Positions 54,377 through 64,000 of a stretch of DNA of 64,000 nucleotides are shown here, piece by piece (the first letter of the stretch is position 1; every line of letters starts with the position of its first letter). The position numbers and the translations under genes were made by a program. Source of the stretch: Codonopsis lanceolata (lineage: Eukaryota > Streptophyta > Magnoliopsida > Asterales > Campanulaceae); assembly GCA_013146195.2 (NCBI GenBank), contig CM028377.1, positions 22,373,980 through 22,437,979 on the forward strand. Direction: 5' to 3'. Under the pieces are notes generated by a model. It did no database searches. It saw only the letters and a program-made list of their open reading frames with translations, and was not told the origin of the DNA.

Positions 54377-57300
54377 ATGGTTCCGGGAACGAGTCGTAAG
54401 GCTTCATCATCGTCGACGAGAGGGAAGGGGTTTTCGATAATGGATCCGATTCGGTACATGTTAAGTGAGCAACGGTTGGTTTTCGTGTTGATCGGTATAG
54501 CCATTGCAGCTGTGATTTTCAATGCGGCTCCTATAACGTCTCCGTTTATGACGACGACGTCGTTGCCGATTGAACAGATCTCTGAGTCTATTCACTCGGT
54601 TGCCGCGTCGACTCATGTGCCTCGCCGGATTACGTACGAGATTCATAATAGCGACAAGGGCTTGGGCCGCTTGACTAATGCAGGCATAGTAGTGATTTTA
54701 TTTTCTTGTTTTGTTCATTACTTGTTACTCCTATTTTTGAATTCTTATTCGTAATTTGAATTCTGTTTATGTGTGGCCTACTTCTCATTGCACAGCTAGG
54801 CACAGCCGCTCGATCATTGCACGGCTGGATTGATGATCCAATTTCAATTTTATCAGTGAAATTAAGCTTAAACTTTGTGAAAATGTTGTACCACATGCAT
54901 TATAGTTGTATATTATTTGGTAAGAGTGTCATTAAGACTATGAGTATGCAACATAAAACTAAAACCGTCGTGTAATCAATTGAGCTCAGAAAACATTTTT
55001 GTTTAGTTCGAATTTATAAGCTGTTCTTTAGGTTACGAAAAAGACCAACCATCATTTCTGTTTGGTTTGATTTTTTGTTCATGAATCTATTTATTTGATC
55101 TTTCTTTTTCTGCCCACTCTTGCCCACTACGACTTCTTTTTAATTATCTTGCCCAATATGACTACTCGTTCATATATTTAGCGTCAACTAATCCACTTTT
55201 TATCAACTCTTCATAATAATTTCATGGTGAATTTGGTTTGGGTTAATTTTATGCTAGAAACTAGTAAAATCTAAACGTCTAAACATTTTACAAATGCATT
55301 TGTATGTCAAAAAGATTCAGATATTGCATGTAACTAGTGATTCCTACTAGTGAGTCTTAAAAAATCATTCTTTTTTCTTATACGTAATCTTTATGTTTTA
55401 AAATAATGACGTTAGAATTTACTATATATCAATAACAAAATGAGATTATATGTTAACCATTGCCCTTGAAATATAAATGCAGGTGGCAAGATTCCATTGG
55501 GTTTGAAATCAAAGAGCTTGAGGATATTGGTCACAGGTGGGGCGGGATTTGTTGGGAGCCACCTTGTGGACCGTTTGATGGCACGTGGGGACAGTGTGCT
55601 TGTGGTTGATAATTTCTTCACGGGCCGAAAGGAGAACCTAATTCACCATCTTAGGAACCCAAGGTTTGAGCTCATTAGACATGATGTGGTCGAGCCCATT
55701 TTGTTGGAGGTTGATCAAATTTACCATCTGGCTTGTCCTGCCTCCCCGGTCCATTACAAGTTCAACCCTGTCAAGACAATCATATCCTTTCAATTTCATG
55801 CTTTTCATATTCTTGGACACTTTAAGACGTAGTCGTATCTTTTTACAGCTTAACTTATTAATACATAGTAGATTGGGTAACGAGGATTCGTCTTACAAAA
55901 ATATCCGTAAGACCATCTTAGTTAATTTTTTGTCTAAATTTTAAGCATTTGCTATAAATATCTCATTCCATTTTGATTAAAAAGGCATTTTTGAATTGTG
56001 TTCGGTTAAGTTAATTTTATTCAGAACTGTTTTTACGTATGAAATATTTTACTTGAATGGACGGAGAATTTTTTTTTTTTTTTTTATTAGACGATGTTCA
56101 TGTTTTCATGCATGTAGCTATTGTTCGAGAATCATTTAATACATAATTGTTGGAAGTATTTTTTATATGTTTTGGTTGGGGAGTCCTTGATTTGAATAAG
56201 AGTTTACAAGACAAATGTGGTGGGAACTTTGAACATGCTAGGATTGGCAAAGAGAGTTGGCGCGAGGTTCTTGCTAACAAGCACCAGCGAGGTGTATGGT
56301 GATCCACTGCAACATCCCCAGGTGGAGACTTACTGGGGCAATGTCAACCCAATTGGTGAGTTAACTCGAAGCATTTGGTTATTACTTATTATACATACTA
56401 CTGTTATAGTATATGTTTTAATGGTGAAGACGCATTTATTGAAGGTAAATTAGAATAGCTAAGTTAAACCAATCAATAATTTACACGTGGATAAATTATT
56501 TTCGAAGTAAAATTTTGTGATTTTTTTAACCTTACCATTACATATTTTATATTTACATGTAAAAACTAAATATGCGGGAGTAAATAAAAAGGAACTATTG
56601 AATCACTATTTAAACGCACGCGACTCACGCACCTTTGCATGTGATGTGGGGATCGTCCTCGTAACATCCCACGCAGAAAGTAGGTACCGTTTGGTTGATT
56701 GCCAAAAAGATTAGATACGACCGGGCCCACTTCTTCTTCTAGTTCTAGTAAATCAATCTATTTTCTTGCACGTGATAGGTACCACGTGGTATGTCCAACT
56801 GTGTCATGCTTTTTGCACAACTTTCAGCTTCCGCATGAATAATTAGAGCATCCCCTTGGTTTTTTTTCAAATTCTTAACCACCTTCTTATTAAAAAAATT
56901 TCAAAGGTTTCTTCATTATTCTTTATATAAGAGAGAGCCAAGTCAACTTCCAAAATAGGAAGTTACTTTTTACGTAGGAAAATGGAAAAGTGGCAGGGTA
57001 CAGGGGCTGTTGGGGGCAAGGGGAGGGGGGGGACGGGCTTGGATTTTTCTTTTTTTTGGGAGTGGGTGTATGGGGGAAGAGGGGGTGGCTTTCACAAAAG
57101 AGTGTGTATGGGGGGATGTGGAGAGTGTTTGGGGAGGGGCCTGTTTTGATATTTTTTAATTCATTCTTCCCCTATATATACCACTTCAACATTTCATATT
57201 TACTTCACATTATTCTCTTTTTCATTTCTTCATCATCTCTTCTAAAAAATCACTTTCTTTACATACTTATCTTCAAAATAGATCCAATAGGTATTTTTTT

Positions 57301-60300
57301 TTCAAAATTTACTGAATTCTTCAGATTTTGAAAAACATCAAAATACTCAAAACACTCATATTCCTGAGAATGTTCAAAATTCTCAATTTTCATCTACTCC
57401 TCAATACTCGCCTAATTTTTTTAACAATCCAAATGTTCCCAATTATCCAAATTACATTATGTTTTATGTAATTTTTTATTTATGTTATTGTACGAGTTAT
57501 GTATAATATGTGTTTTATAGATAATTTATTTATTAAATTATAAATTATAAAATTTAAAAATAATAATGTAATTATTATTTTTAAATTAATTTATGTCTTA
57601 ATCTATAAATTAATTATTTATACGAAATATTTAATTATGAAATATATTAAATAACGTGAAATAAATTTATTTGTTGATAAGTATAAAAATAAGAATGAAG
57701 TATAAAGTTAATGAGGTGGCAGTGAGATCTAGTTAAGAATATGTTAAAAATAGTATACAATGGGAAGATATATTTTTAAGTTGGTAAGAAAAGAAAAAGT
57801 GTGTAGGTGGCAGTGAGACTCAGTTAAGAAATTGTATTAAGAAGTTGTACAATGTAGATGCTCTTACAAGTAGATTTACTTTTCTTATACAAACGTATCA
57901 AAAGTTTAGTTAGGACGGTCTTACAAATTATTATTTTTAGAACAGGTCATCTTTATTCGACTCATTATATGTTGATGGGTTAAACCGTTAAATAATGAAC
58001 TTCATATTACGAATTAGAATTCGATCATATTGTAACAAGTAAATATGTCATACGGTTCACGGTTTCAATTTCGGTTCCAGAACCACCGGTTCTTGACTTC
58101 GGGTATGGCGAACAAGATTCGAACCGTGAACCTTCACGGTTCATTGGTTCAAAGGTTGCCAATTTTTTTTTTGTTTGCATTTTTTTTGTTTTTTTTTAAA
58201 AACTATCTAAATTAAATCTGTTATGTACACCACGATCAATCTAGGCTGTCCATTTGAATTCTGATTTTTTTAAATAAAAAAAAATTTATCGTTGGAACCA
58301 TGAAAACCGGCGGTTCACGATTCACGGTTTAGATTCGCCGGTTCACCAAAGATCAAATACTCGAACTTTAAGTGAATCGGTGAACCTCAAGTTTCGATTC
58401 ACTTGACAGACGGTTCCGATTCAGTTCACGGTTTGAAGCTTGAATCTTTTGTGCATGTCTAGTAACAAGTCCTACTTTATAAAAATATTGTGTTTACAAT
58501 CATTATTACAACCATTGATACAATTAAACATGATTGTTTCCAATATCTTGATATCTTCTTTTTTATTTAATTTTTTACTTTACTTTATTTTACTTTTTAA
58601 ACAAGAATATAGTTTGGAGTAATCAAGTTTATAAATACTACCCTTTTTACTAAATACCGCCCTTTTCCAATATAAAAAATCAAACTTTTCCAACAAGAAA
58701 ATTTTACATCCCCCATATTAATTTTCATCTTATGCATTTACTAAAGAAAATCAGTCAAATTTTGTTTATTTATTAATTATTGTTGATTAGCTTATACTCG
58801 TAGTAGTTTTAAGAAGATAGAAAAAGGGTGAGCTAGTTAACCGGCCACCTATTACAAGGACAAGCGCTTCCGGCGGCCATCTATCATTATTTTTCCTTTT
58901 TTTTTTCTGCTTTTTAATTAAAATGTTTAGACGTACTTCTTTCGTTTTCAAATTATTGTTTTTCTTCTTTTTTTTTTGTCTATTTTTAAATAATTTTCTT
59001 TTTCCAAAATTTTCTCTTTCAGAAAAACACTCTTACCACTTTACCTTTATTTCTTCTATCTACTTTAATTATGGTCACATACTCAAGAACATTAAAGAAA
59101 ACCATATATTTCATAAAAATCAAATATGCGGAAGCAATGATAGAGTGAAGCCCCGAGCTATAAAAAGCTCAAAACATAAATAAATGAAACGAAGAGAGGT
59201 GATTGTCTCACGAGGCTAAATCAAAGCTCACGTGCCGCAACATTTCAGTTACGGAACAAAACCTTCGGCAACCTCAGGTCGGCGTTTCAACAAGTACCCA
59301 ACCTGATAATATCACAATTACCCAACGGCTAATACATGCCGAAAATAACAACGGAAATACTGAATGCCCCAAAGCTATTGTTTACCTGGAAGACAACTGA
59401 ATAGATACTATAACTTAAGTACGCAAGCTCGAATAAACATGTCGAGTATAGGAAAATAATACAACATAGACTACACCCAAAAGACTACCCAATTGTAAAG
59501 TTTACTTAACTTTACAAACTCTCGTCCTCACAAGATAGTAATATTGGATATTACGAGCTAGATGTTTTGTTATTATTATGAGTTTTCGTATAAAGACCTT
59601 TAGATGATTAAGTTAATGATGATTTGAAATATTTATATCATTATTTCGAGAATATTGGATCTAATGATGTAGAAATTTAAGTACATTTGATCTAACGGCA
59701 CTAATATTAAAGTTTATAGTAACATCACAAGCTTGAGCTCGTAATATCATTTCTTTTTTTTATCCACTATATTGCAACTAATGTGGAAATTAACTTGGAA
59801 CAAATTGTTTACTTTTTTATTTTAAAAATAAATGGCTAAAACTTAGGACATACCAGTTTACGAGTATTTTTTGTTAGACAGACTCCCTTCACCATGACTT
59901 GACTCACCATGTATATGTGGATAAGATGTGAAAGAGTGAGGACCTGTCTTATGAATTATGATTCGTAATATAGTCTCAGTAACCTACTCAAAAGAAAAAA
60001 TATACAAACTAGATCGCCCCATTTTCTTCGTTTAGATTCATTTGATAAAGAATTGGGATAATGTCTATTAATCCTTGGAGATTTGGAACCTCTCTTGAGT
60101 CCTAACAGTTTATTTGGTGCGAATGTTGGTTTGGGTTCGAGACAGGTGTTCGAAGTTGTTATGATGAGGGAAAGCGCACAGCCGAGACCTTAACTATGGA
60201 TTACCATAGAGGGCTCAACATTGAGGTTCTTCATTAATTATTTCATCCCCTAGTTTCTTCATAATTCTGTTTCAATTTTAAAAATACTGATTTTTCTTTT

Positions 60301-62212
60301 CTTTTTTTTGTTTTTACAGGTTAGAATTGCTAGAATTTTCAACACTTACGGACCACGTATGTGCATAGATGATGGACGTGTCGTCAGTAATTTTGTTGCT
60401 CAGGTTTGTTTATTTAAATGACGGCTCTCTTAATTTTCCTAGTAAGTGACAATGAAGCGCGTAATCTAATGTACATTCACCAGCAAGCTTTTTTAGATCT
60501 TTGATTGATGATTGATGGGGATTACATTTGACCAAACAGGCTCTAAGGAAGGAGCCAATGACAGTTTACGGGGATGGGAAGCAAACAAGGAGCTTCCAAT
60601 ACGTCTCAGACTTGGTAAGAGCATCACCGTTGTTATAAAACTATAATTTCTTAAAGCATTGAGAAGTGTGTAAGTAAATACCTAGAAGATAATTTTATTC
60701 ACTTAGGAGAAAGAAATTGATTTTACTTCCTAAATAGGAAGTTGGCCTTGGGCAATGGAGTGTGAGGGGGAGGGGAGGCAGCTGGTTTGGGGGAGGGGGC
60801 TGTCAGAGAGAGGAAGAAAATGGGCGGCCACTTGTGGGGTGTGGGGGGGGGGTGGTTGAAGGGTTTTGTTTTTAGTAGATGATGTTAAATTTAATATTTT
60901 TTTTTGTAAAAAGTTATGTAAGAAGATTATATAATAGAAAGATATATTCTTAAATGGGTAAGAAGATAAAAATATGTAGATGACAATGGAACTCAGTTAA
61001 AAAATTATGTAAAAATATACAACATTAAGGATGCTCTAACGTCATCTTACTTTCTTTTTGGAACGTGGAAAAATTGAGTGACCGGTTATTTAGTATTTAT
61101 TGCCCCAACAAGAGTATGGTTTGAAAGTAAACTTTTTTAAAAAGTTAATTCTTTTAGTAGCATATAATATTATGCTTAATTTTTTAAAATAGGTTTTTTA
61201 ATAAAATATTTAAAAATAGAATAGTAGATTATTTGTTCGGAATTAAGGGTTCTTATTAGTCTTGCAATGTAGGCATCGTTTGGTTGACTTTATCTTAAAA
61301 CCATTTTAATTATTTTCACAACTACAATAAAGTGTTTTTGTTATATGAAAAATTGTTTTCAAGGTATTATACTCTAATATTCTTTTCGTTTTAACATAGA
61401 GTTTGCTATTCTATTTTGTAATGCTTCACTTAAATTCTATTTCAAAAATTATATTTATAATTTTCATAAATTTTCATCTTCATCATCTACTTGTGTTGCT
61501 AGCATATTGCATATGGTCAAGTATTTTTGTAATTATAAATTATGAGTCACTCCAATGACATTAATATAACCATTAATTATTAGATTTTTCAAACGTTCAC
61601 TTTGGGTGAAACGGGAAGGAGTATCTTGAGAGTGGACTTTGGACTTAGGTGCTCATTGGGGGAATAGTTGTTGGGTGAATTCTTTCTGCAGTCTTGCCTG
61701 CCCGATGCATTTTCATTTTCAAACTGATAGTACAAATATGGTTGATGAAGCGAGTGTGTGTGTGTGTGTGTTCTTATGCTATGATAATGAACAGGTAGAA
61801 GGGTTAATGAGGTTGATGGAAGGAGACCATGTTGGGACCTTTCAATCTTGGCAACCCTGGTGAATTCACCATGCTCGAACTTGCTAAGGTAGATCTACAT
61901 ATTTTTCTTCTTCATATATTGCATCAATCATCAATCATGATGTAGTAAATATGAGATATATGTGCCACTTTGAGACTCTCTGTAATGCAGGTGGTGCAAG
62001 AGACAATTGACCCGAATGCAAAGATAGAATTCAGACCAAACACTGAAGATGATCCTCACAAGAGAAAGCCGGACATTTCAAAGGCAAACGAACTCCTCGG
62101 TTGGAAGCCAAAGGTGTCGCTCAGGGAAGGCCTACCCCTCATGGTTTCCGACTTCAGAGAGCGCATTTTTGGCGACCAAAGCCTCGGTGACAACAACTTA
62201 TCCTCAGAATAG
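54377..62212 (+). CDS. UXS: UDP-glucuronate decarboxylase (UDP-xylose synthase), membrane-anchored type, exon 7 frameshifted
   Basis: Converts UDP-glucuronate to UDP-xylose (NAD+-dependent) for cell-wall xylan and glycoprotein synthesis, probably in the Golgi. Exons: 54377-54683, 55483-55781, 56208-56355, 60146-60225, 60320-60403, 60540-60614, 61795-61888, 61991-62212. One TM segment is at residues 34-49; GGAGFVG (121-127) is the NAD site; TSTSEVYG (226-233) and Y257/K261 of YDEGK are catalytic; RIFNTYGPRM and GDGKQTRSFQYVSDL follow. The encoded family fit is full length (about 435 aa) only if one base in exon 7 is discounted: an extra A near 61837 shifts the frame after residue 345 and ends it eight residues later. 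Intron 1 is GC-AG and intron 2 AT-AC of U12 type; the others are GT-AG. Closest to the UXS2/UXS4-type proteins with an N-terminal anchor. Whether the gene is a recent null or the base is a sequencing error is open. Confidence 0.93.
54684..55482 (+). other. UXS intron 1, GC-AG type
   Basis: The exon ends TTGACTAATGCAG and the intron starts gcatag; it ends tataaatgcag. The joint gives codon GGT after GCA and the expected AGGKIPLG residues. No GT position gives an in-frame alternative next to it. GC donors are the commonest non-GT U2-type donors. Confidence 0.85.
55782..56207 (+). other. UXS intron 2, U12-type AT-AC intron
   Basis: The donor is ATATCCTTT at 55782-55790, the consensus of minor-spliceosome AT-AC introns. 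The branch sequence TCCTTGAT is at 56184-56191, matching TCCTTRAY, with the branch A 17 nt before the intron end. The intron ends AC at 56206-56207. Joining gives ..NPVKTI then KTNVVGT.., the conserved family sequence; no GT-AG pair gives it. Confidence 0.92.
56846..57863. mobile_element. Harbinger/Tourist-like element (1018 bp) with TTA duplication
   Basis: The left end gagcatccccttgg and the right end (reversed) gagcatctacattg are inverted. tta flanks it at 56843-56845 and 57864-57866. It includes the G-rich block 56990-57140 with an open frame (56990-57331) that is low-complexity, and a taggtggcagtgagactcag repeat pair near 57714 and 57806. No transposase. Confidence 0.82.
58041..58462. 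mobile_element. hAT-like MITE with 8-bp duplication (ggttcacggtt family)
   Basis: taacaagt flanks at 58033-58040 and 58463-58470. The right end reversed is ctagacatgcacaaaa; the left end aaatatgtcatacgg is only partly similar. The interior is made of ggttcacggttt and its inverse. TIRs are degenerate; the identical flanks are the main evidence. Confidence 0.65.
58463..60145 (+). other. Rest of UXS intron 3, nothing recognised
   Basis: AT-rich with T runs. The frames at 58440-58622, 58923-59183 and 59203-59400 are not recognisable proteins and are inside the intron. Confidence 0.4.
60619..61036. mobile_element. Harbinger/Tourist-like MITE inserted at the UXS intron 6 donor
   Basis: The left end gagcatcaccgttg and right end (reversed) gagcatccttaatg are inverted; taa is at 60616-60618 and 61037-61039. 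The left taa is bases 2-4 of the intron (exon 6 ends 60614, intron gtaag). The donor gtaagag is kept because the duplicated taa plus the element head rebuild it. It has a G-rich block at 60765-60860 like the copy at 56846. Confidence 0.85.
61037..61794 (+). other. Rest of UXS intron 6
   Basis: AT-rich; ends with a GT microsatellite (61752-61771) and tgataatgaacag acceptor. No gene. Confidence 0.5.
61837..61837 (+). other. Extra A breaking the UXS exon 7 frame
   Basis: The exon reads gttgggacctttcaat where gttgggcctttcaat would give the family sequence GPFNLGNPGEF. The exon is 94 nt instead of 93; both neighbours and both splice sites are otherwise in phase. The shifted frame gives a TGA at 61861. 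Confidence 0.88.
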
Positions 62213-62530
62213 ATTCACTTTTTCTTCTTCTCTTTCTTTTTTTTATATCGACTAGGAAGATATAGTAAGATAAAAATAAAGGAAGATTAGAGATATCGCT
62301 CAAGAGAGTGAGTTGAGTTCCATAGTCTCTATTACTTTCTTCAACAATAAAATTTTGACAAAGATTTTGAGTTTTAAAAACTGGTCGAGCCGTTCAACTC
62401 TGTATTGTATTTGTATGTGATTTTCTTCCCATATTTATATAGTCCGAGTTTGGAATGGGCTTGTGTTACGGTCAAGGACAGGATATGTGATCTACATCCC
62501 AATGTTTTGTATAGAAAAATAAAGGTATTT
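62213..62530 (+). other. UXS 3' UTR with candidate poly(A) signals
   Basis: Stop TAG at 62210-62212. AATAAA hexamers occur at 62275-62280, 62346-62351 and 62518-62523. Which is used cannot be told. Confidence 0.55.
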
Positions 62531-62559
62531 TTGCATTTAAATTAAGTTATATAAATTGA

Positions 62560-62890
62560 CTTCTTCTTCTTTACTTTAATTAATATATAATTTGGTCCAT
62601 CTAAATTTTTTGTGTGATTTGGTTTTTTTTTTTTTTTTTGCCTATTCATTTGGTCTCTTAACTCGATTTTCTTTCATCAGATTCATTACGGTTACTTTTT
62701 TTTAATGGAAAAATACCTTTACGTATTTATTTTTAAAAAATTAAAATGCATTATATACTGATTCTATAATACTATATACTAATTCATTTCAGAAACCTGA
62801 AAAAACCACTTGTAGGCAAGATCTCATGTCAACATCTTATTATTCTCACACTACATATTTTAAAATCTTATTATTCCTTAGCATGTTGAT
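62560..62890. other. Non-coding stretch, possible MULE-TIR relative
   Basis: tttggtcc, ttggtctcttaactcgattt, atcagattcattacggttac and aaaatacctttac follow in an order like the TIR at 2148-2312. Too diverged for a firm call. Confidence 0.25.
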
Positions 62891-62897
62891 TCTATAA

Positions 62898-64000
62898 CTA
62901 GGTTATTATCCATGCGATGCACAGTTAATTTAATGTTGTTTCTAAAACTTAATTTGATAGATAAAATTTGTAAGTTATTTGAATGAACCAAAACAAAAAG
63001 ATGTGCACATAATTGATTAATAAATAAATAAATAACGTGAGATCACACCGAACAATCAAATCGAAAATTTATGTGATTTTTGTAGATAGAATTTGCAAGC
63101 TATTTCGTAATGGTTGTTCGTGGTGTTGGTGGAACACGTTTAATCAAATTTGATAAAATCTATTTAAAATTGGCTGAGTATTAGTAAAATAATAAAAATT
63201 AAAAAACTTTTACCGTGAGCATTGAGGAGTCCTAATCAAATTAAACTTGTCTAAATTAAATGTGATAAAATCTATCCGGTACAAATCGATTTTGTAAGAA
63301 AAAATGGTAAATAAAAAAAATTACCATGAGAATTGAGGAGTTTTAATTAATTGAAATGTGTCTAAATCAAATGTGATAAAATCTACTCGAAAATAATAAA
63401 AAAAACTTTTACCATGAAAATTTAGAGTACTAATCAATTGAAACACGTTAAAATCAAATGTGATAAAATCTATCTGGAATTAACCGATTTTGACAACAAA
63501 AATTGGTAAAAAAAAAAAAAAGGTTTTACCATATATAAAGGAGGCACCGGTTTTAAAATCTATTAGACTTTAATTTTTGGCAGAAAAAAAAAAGATTTTA
63601 TAAAGATATATTTAGTATCATACATATTGTTTTAAAGGAGGTACCGGTTTTAAAATCTATCAGACTTTAATAGTTTTAATCAATTGAAATACGTCTAAAT
63701 CAAATGAGATAAAATCTATCCGCAAATAAAAAAAAATTACCATGAAAATTTGAAGTACTAATCAAGTGAAACACGTTAAAATCAAATGTGATAAAATTTA
63801 TCTGATATTAACCGATTTTGACAACAAAAAATGGTAAAAAAAAACACTTTTACCATGTATAAAGGAGGCATCTGTTTTAAAATCTATCAGATTTTAATTT
63901 TTGGCAGGAAAAAAAAAGAATTTATATAGATATATTTAGCACCATATGCAAAATTTATATTAGAATAATTTGAAAAAACCCAAAAAATAAGGTAAATATT
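62898..64000 (-). mobile_element. Helitron-like element, 3' end at left, running off the window
   Basis: On the minus strand the end reads ctgtgcatcgcatgg (6-bp-stem hairpin with two wobble pairs), ataataac, then CTAG and T, matching plant Helitron 3' ends. Inside (63130-63950) are tandem repeats as often seen in non-autonomous Helitrons. The 5' end is outside the window and no Rep/helicase gene is present here. Confidence 0.55.
63130..63960. repeat. AT-rich tandem repeats, about 85-250 bp units
   Basis: gataaaatctatc occurs near 63153, 63260, 63374, 63459, 63707 and 63791, usually preceded by aaatcaaatgt and followed by attaaccgattttgacaa. A taaaggaggcaccggtttta unit occurs near 63535, 63634 and 63857. 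These form higher-order repeats of about 330 bp (63440-63600 against 63770-63930). Confidence 0.82.

Larger units (their letters stand above)
56356..60145 (+). other. UXS intron 3 (3.8 kb) with MITEs
   Basis: GT-AG intron between exon 3 ending in ATTG and exon 4 starting GTGTTCGAAG. It contains a Harbinger-type MITE (56846-57863), an hAT-like MITE (58041-58462) and AT-rich DNA without coding potential (58463-60145). Confidence 0.88.

Noticed and set aside
62560..62720. Copy of the MULE TIR seen at 2148-2312
   Set aside because: Shared words occur in order but with too many differences, and no inverted partner is seen nearby.

Overview
This is a nuclear plant window, almost certainly from a dicot angiosperm. 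It has multi-exon protein genes with spliceosomal introns, large AT-rich intergenic and intronic tracts, Ty1/copia and L1-type retrotransposons, a TRIM, tRNA-derived SINEs, and hAT, PIF/Harbinger, Stowaway, MULE and Helitron elements. The species cannot be fixed from the sequence. A run of exactly 100 N (16967-17066) marks a scaffold join. Single-base indels between otherwise identical LTRs suggest residual sequencing error, which matters when reading frameshifts.

Only two host genes are well supported. (1) Minus strand, 14085 to 5044: an intact eight-exon gene for translation initiation factor eIF2 gamma, 464 aa. Two of its introns (2.8 and 3.6 kb) are filled with SINEs, hAT elements and MITEs. 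(2) Plus strand, 54377 to 62212: an eight-exon gene for a Golgi-type UDP-glucuronate decarboxylase (UDP-xylose synthase, UXS). It shows three unusual points: a GC-AG first intron, a U12-type AT-AC second intron, and a one-base insertion in exon 7 that breaks the frame. The two genes have unrelated functions and no operon-like relation.

Layout: 1-2135, decayed copia element; 2148-3519, long-TIR MULE-like element; 3540-5043, simple repeats and MITE remains; 5044-14085, eIF2 gamma; 14208-15216, Helitron candidate; 15220-19640, AT-rich DNA with the gap, tandem repeats and an LTR-like repeat; 19646-22102, PIF/Harbinger-type ends around a Pack-MULE that carries a glycosyltransferase fragment; 22385-26267, SINE, 28-bp minisatellite and a 5'-truncated L1 with an hAT insertion; about 26490-45960, a multi-level nest of two LINEs, two copia elements, an hAT MITE, a Stowaway, a TRIM and a reversed LINE tail; 45960-49000, LTR-like repeat, G-rich DNA and MITEs; 49080-53067, a 4-kb non-coding complex of tandem and inverted repeats ending in a Helitron-like terminus; 53068-62550, the UXS gene with MITEs in its introns; 62890-64000, a Helitron-like 3' end followed by AT-rich tandem repeats running off the window.

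The LINE block can be read as an insertion order. LINE A took LINE B; LINE B took two copia elements and an hAT MITE; the second copia took a Stowaway. Several target-site duplications are perfect (8 bp for hAT, 5 bp for LTR elements, 3 bp for Harbinger, TA for Stowaway), so many boundaries are exact to the base.
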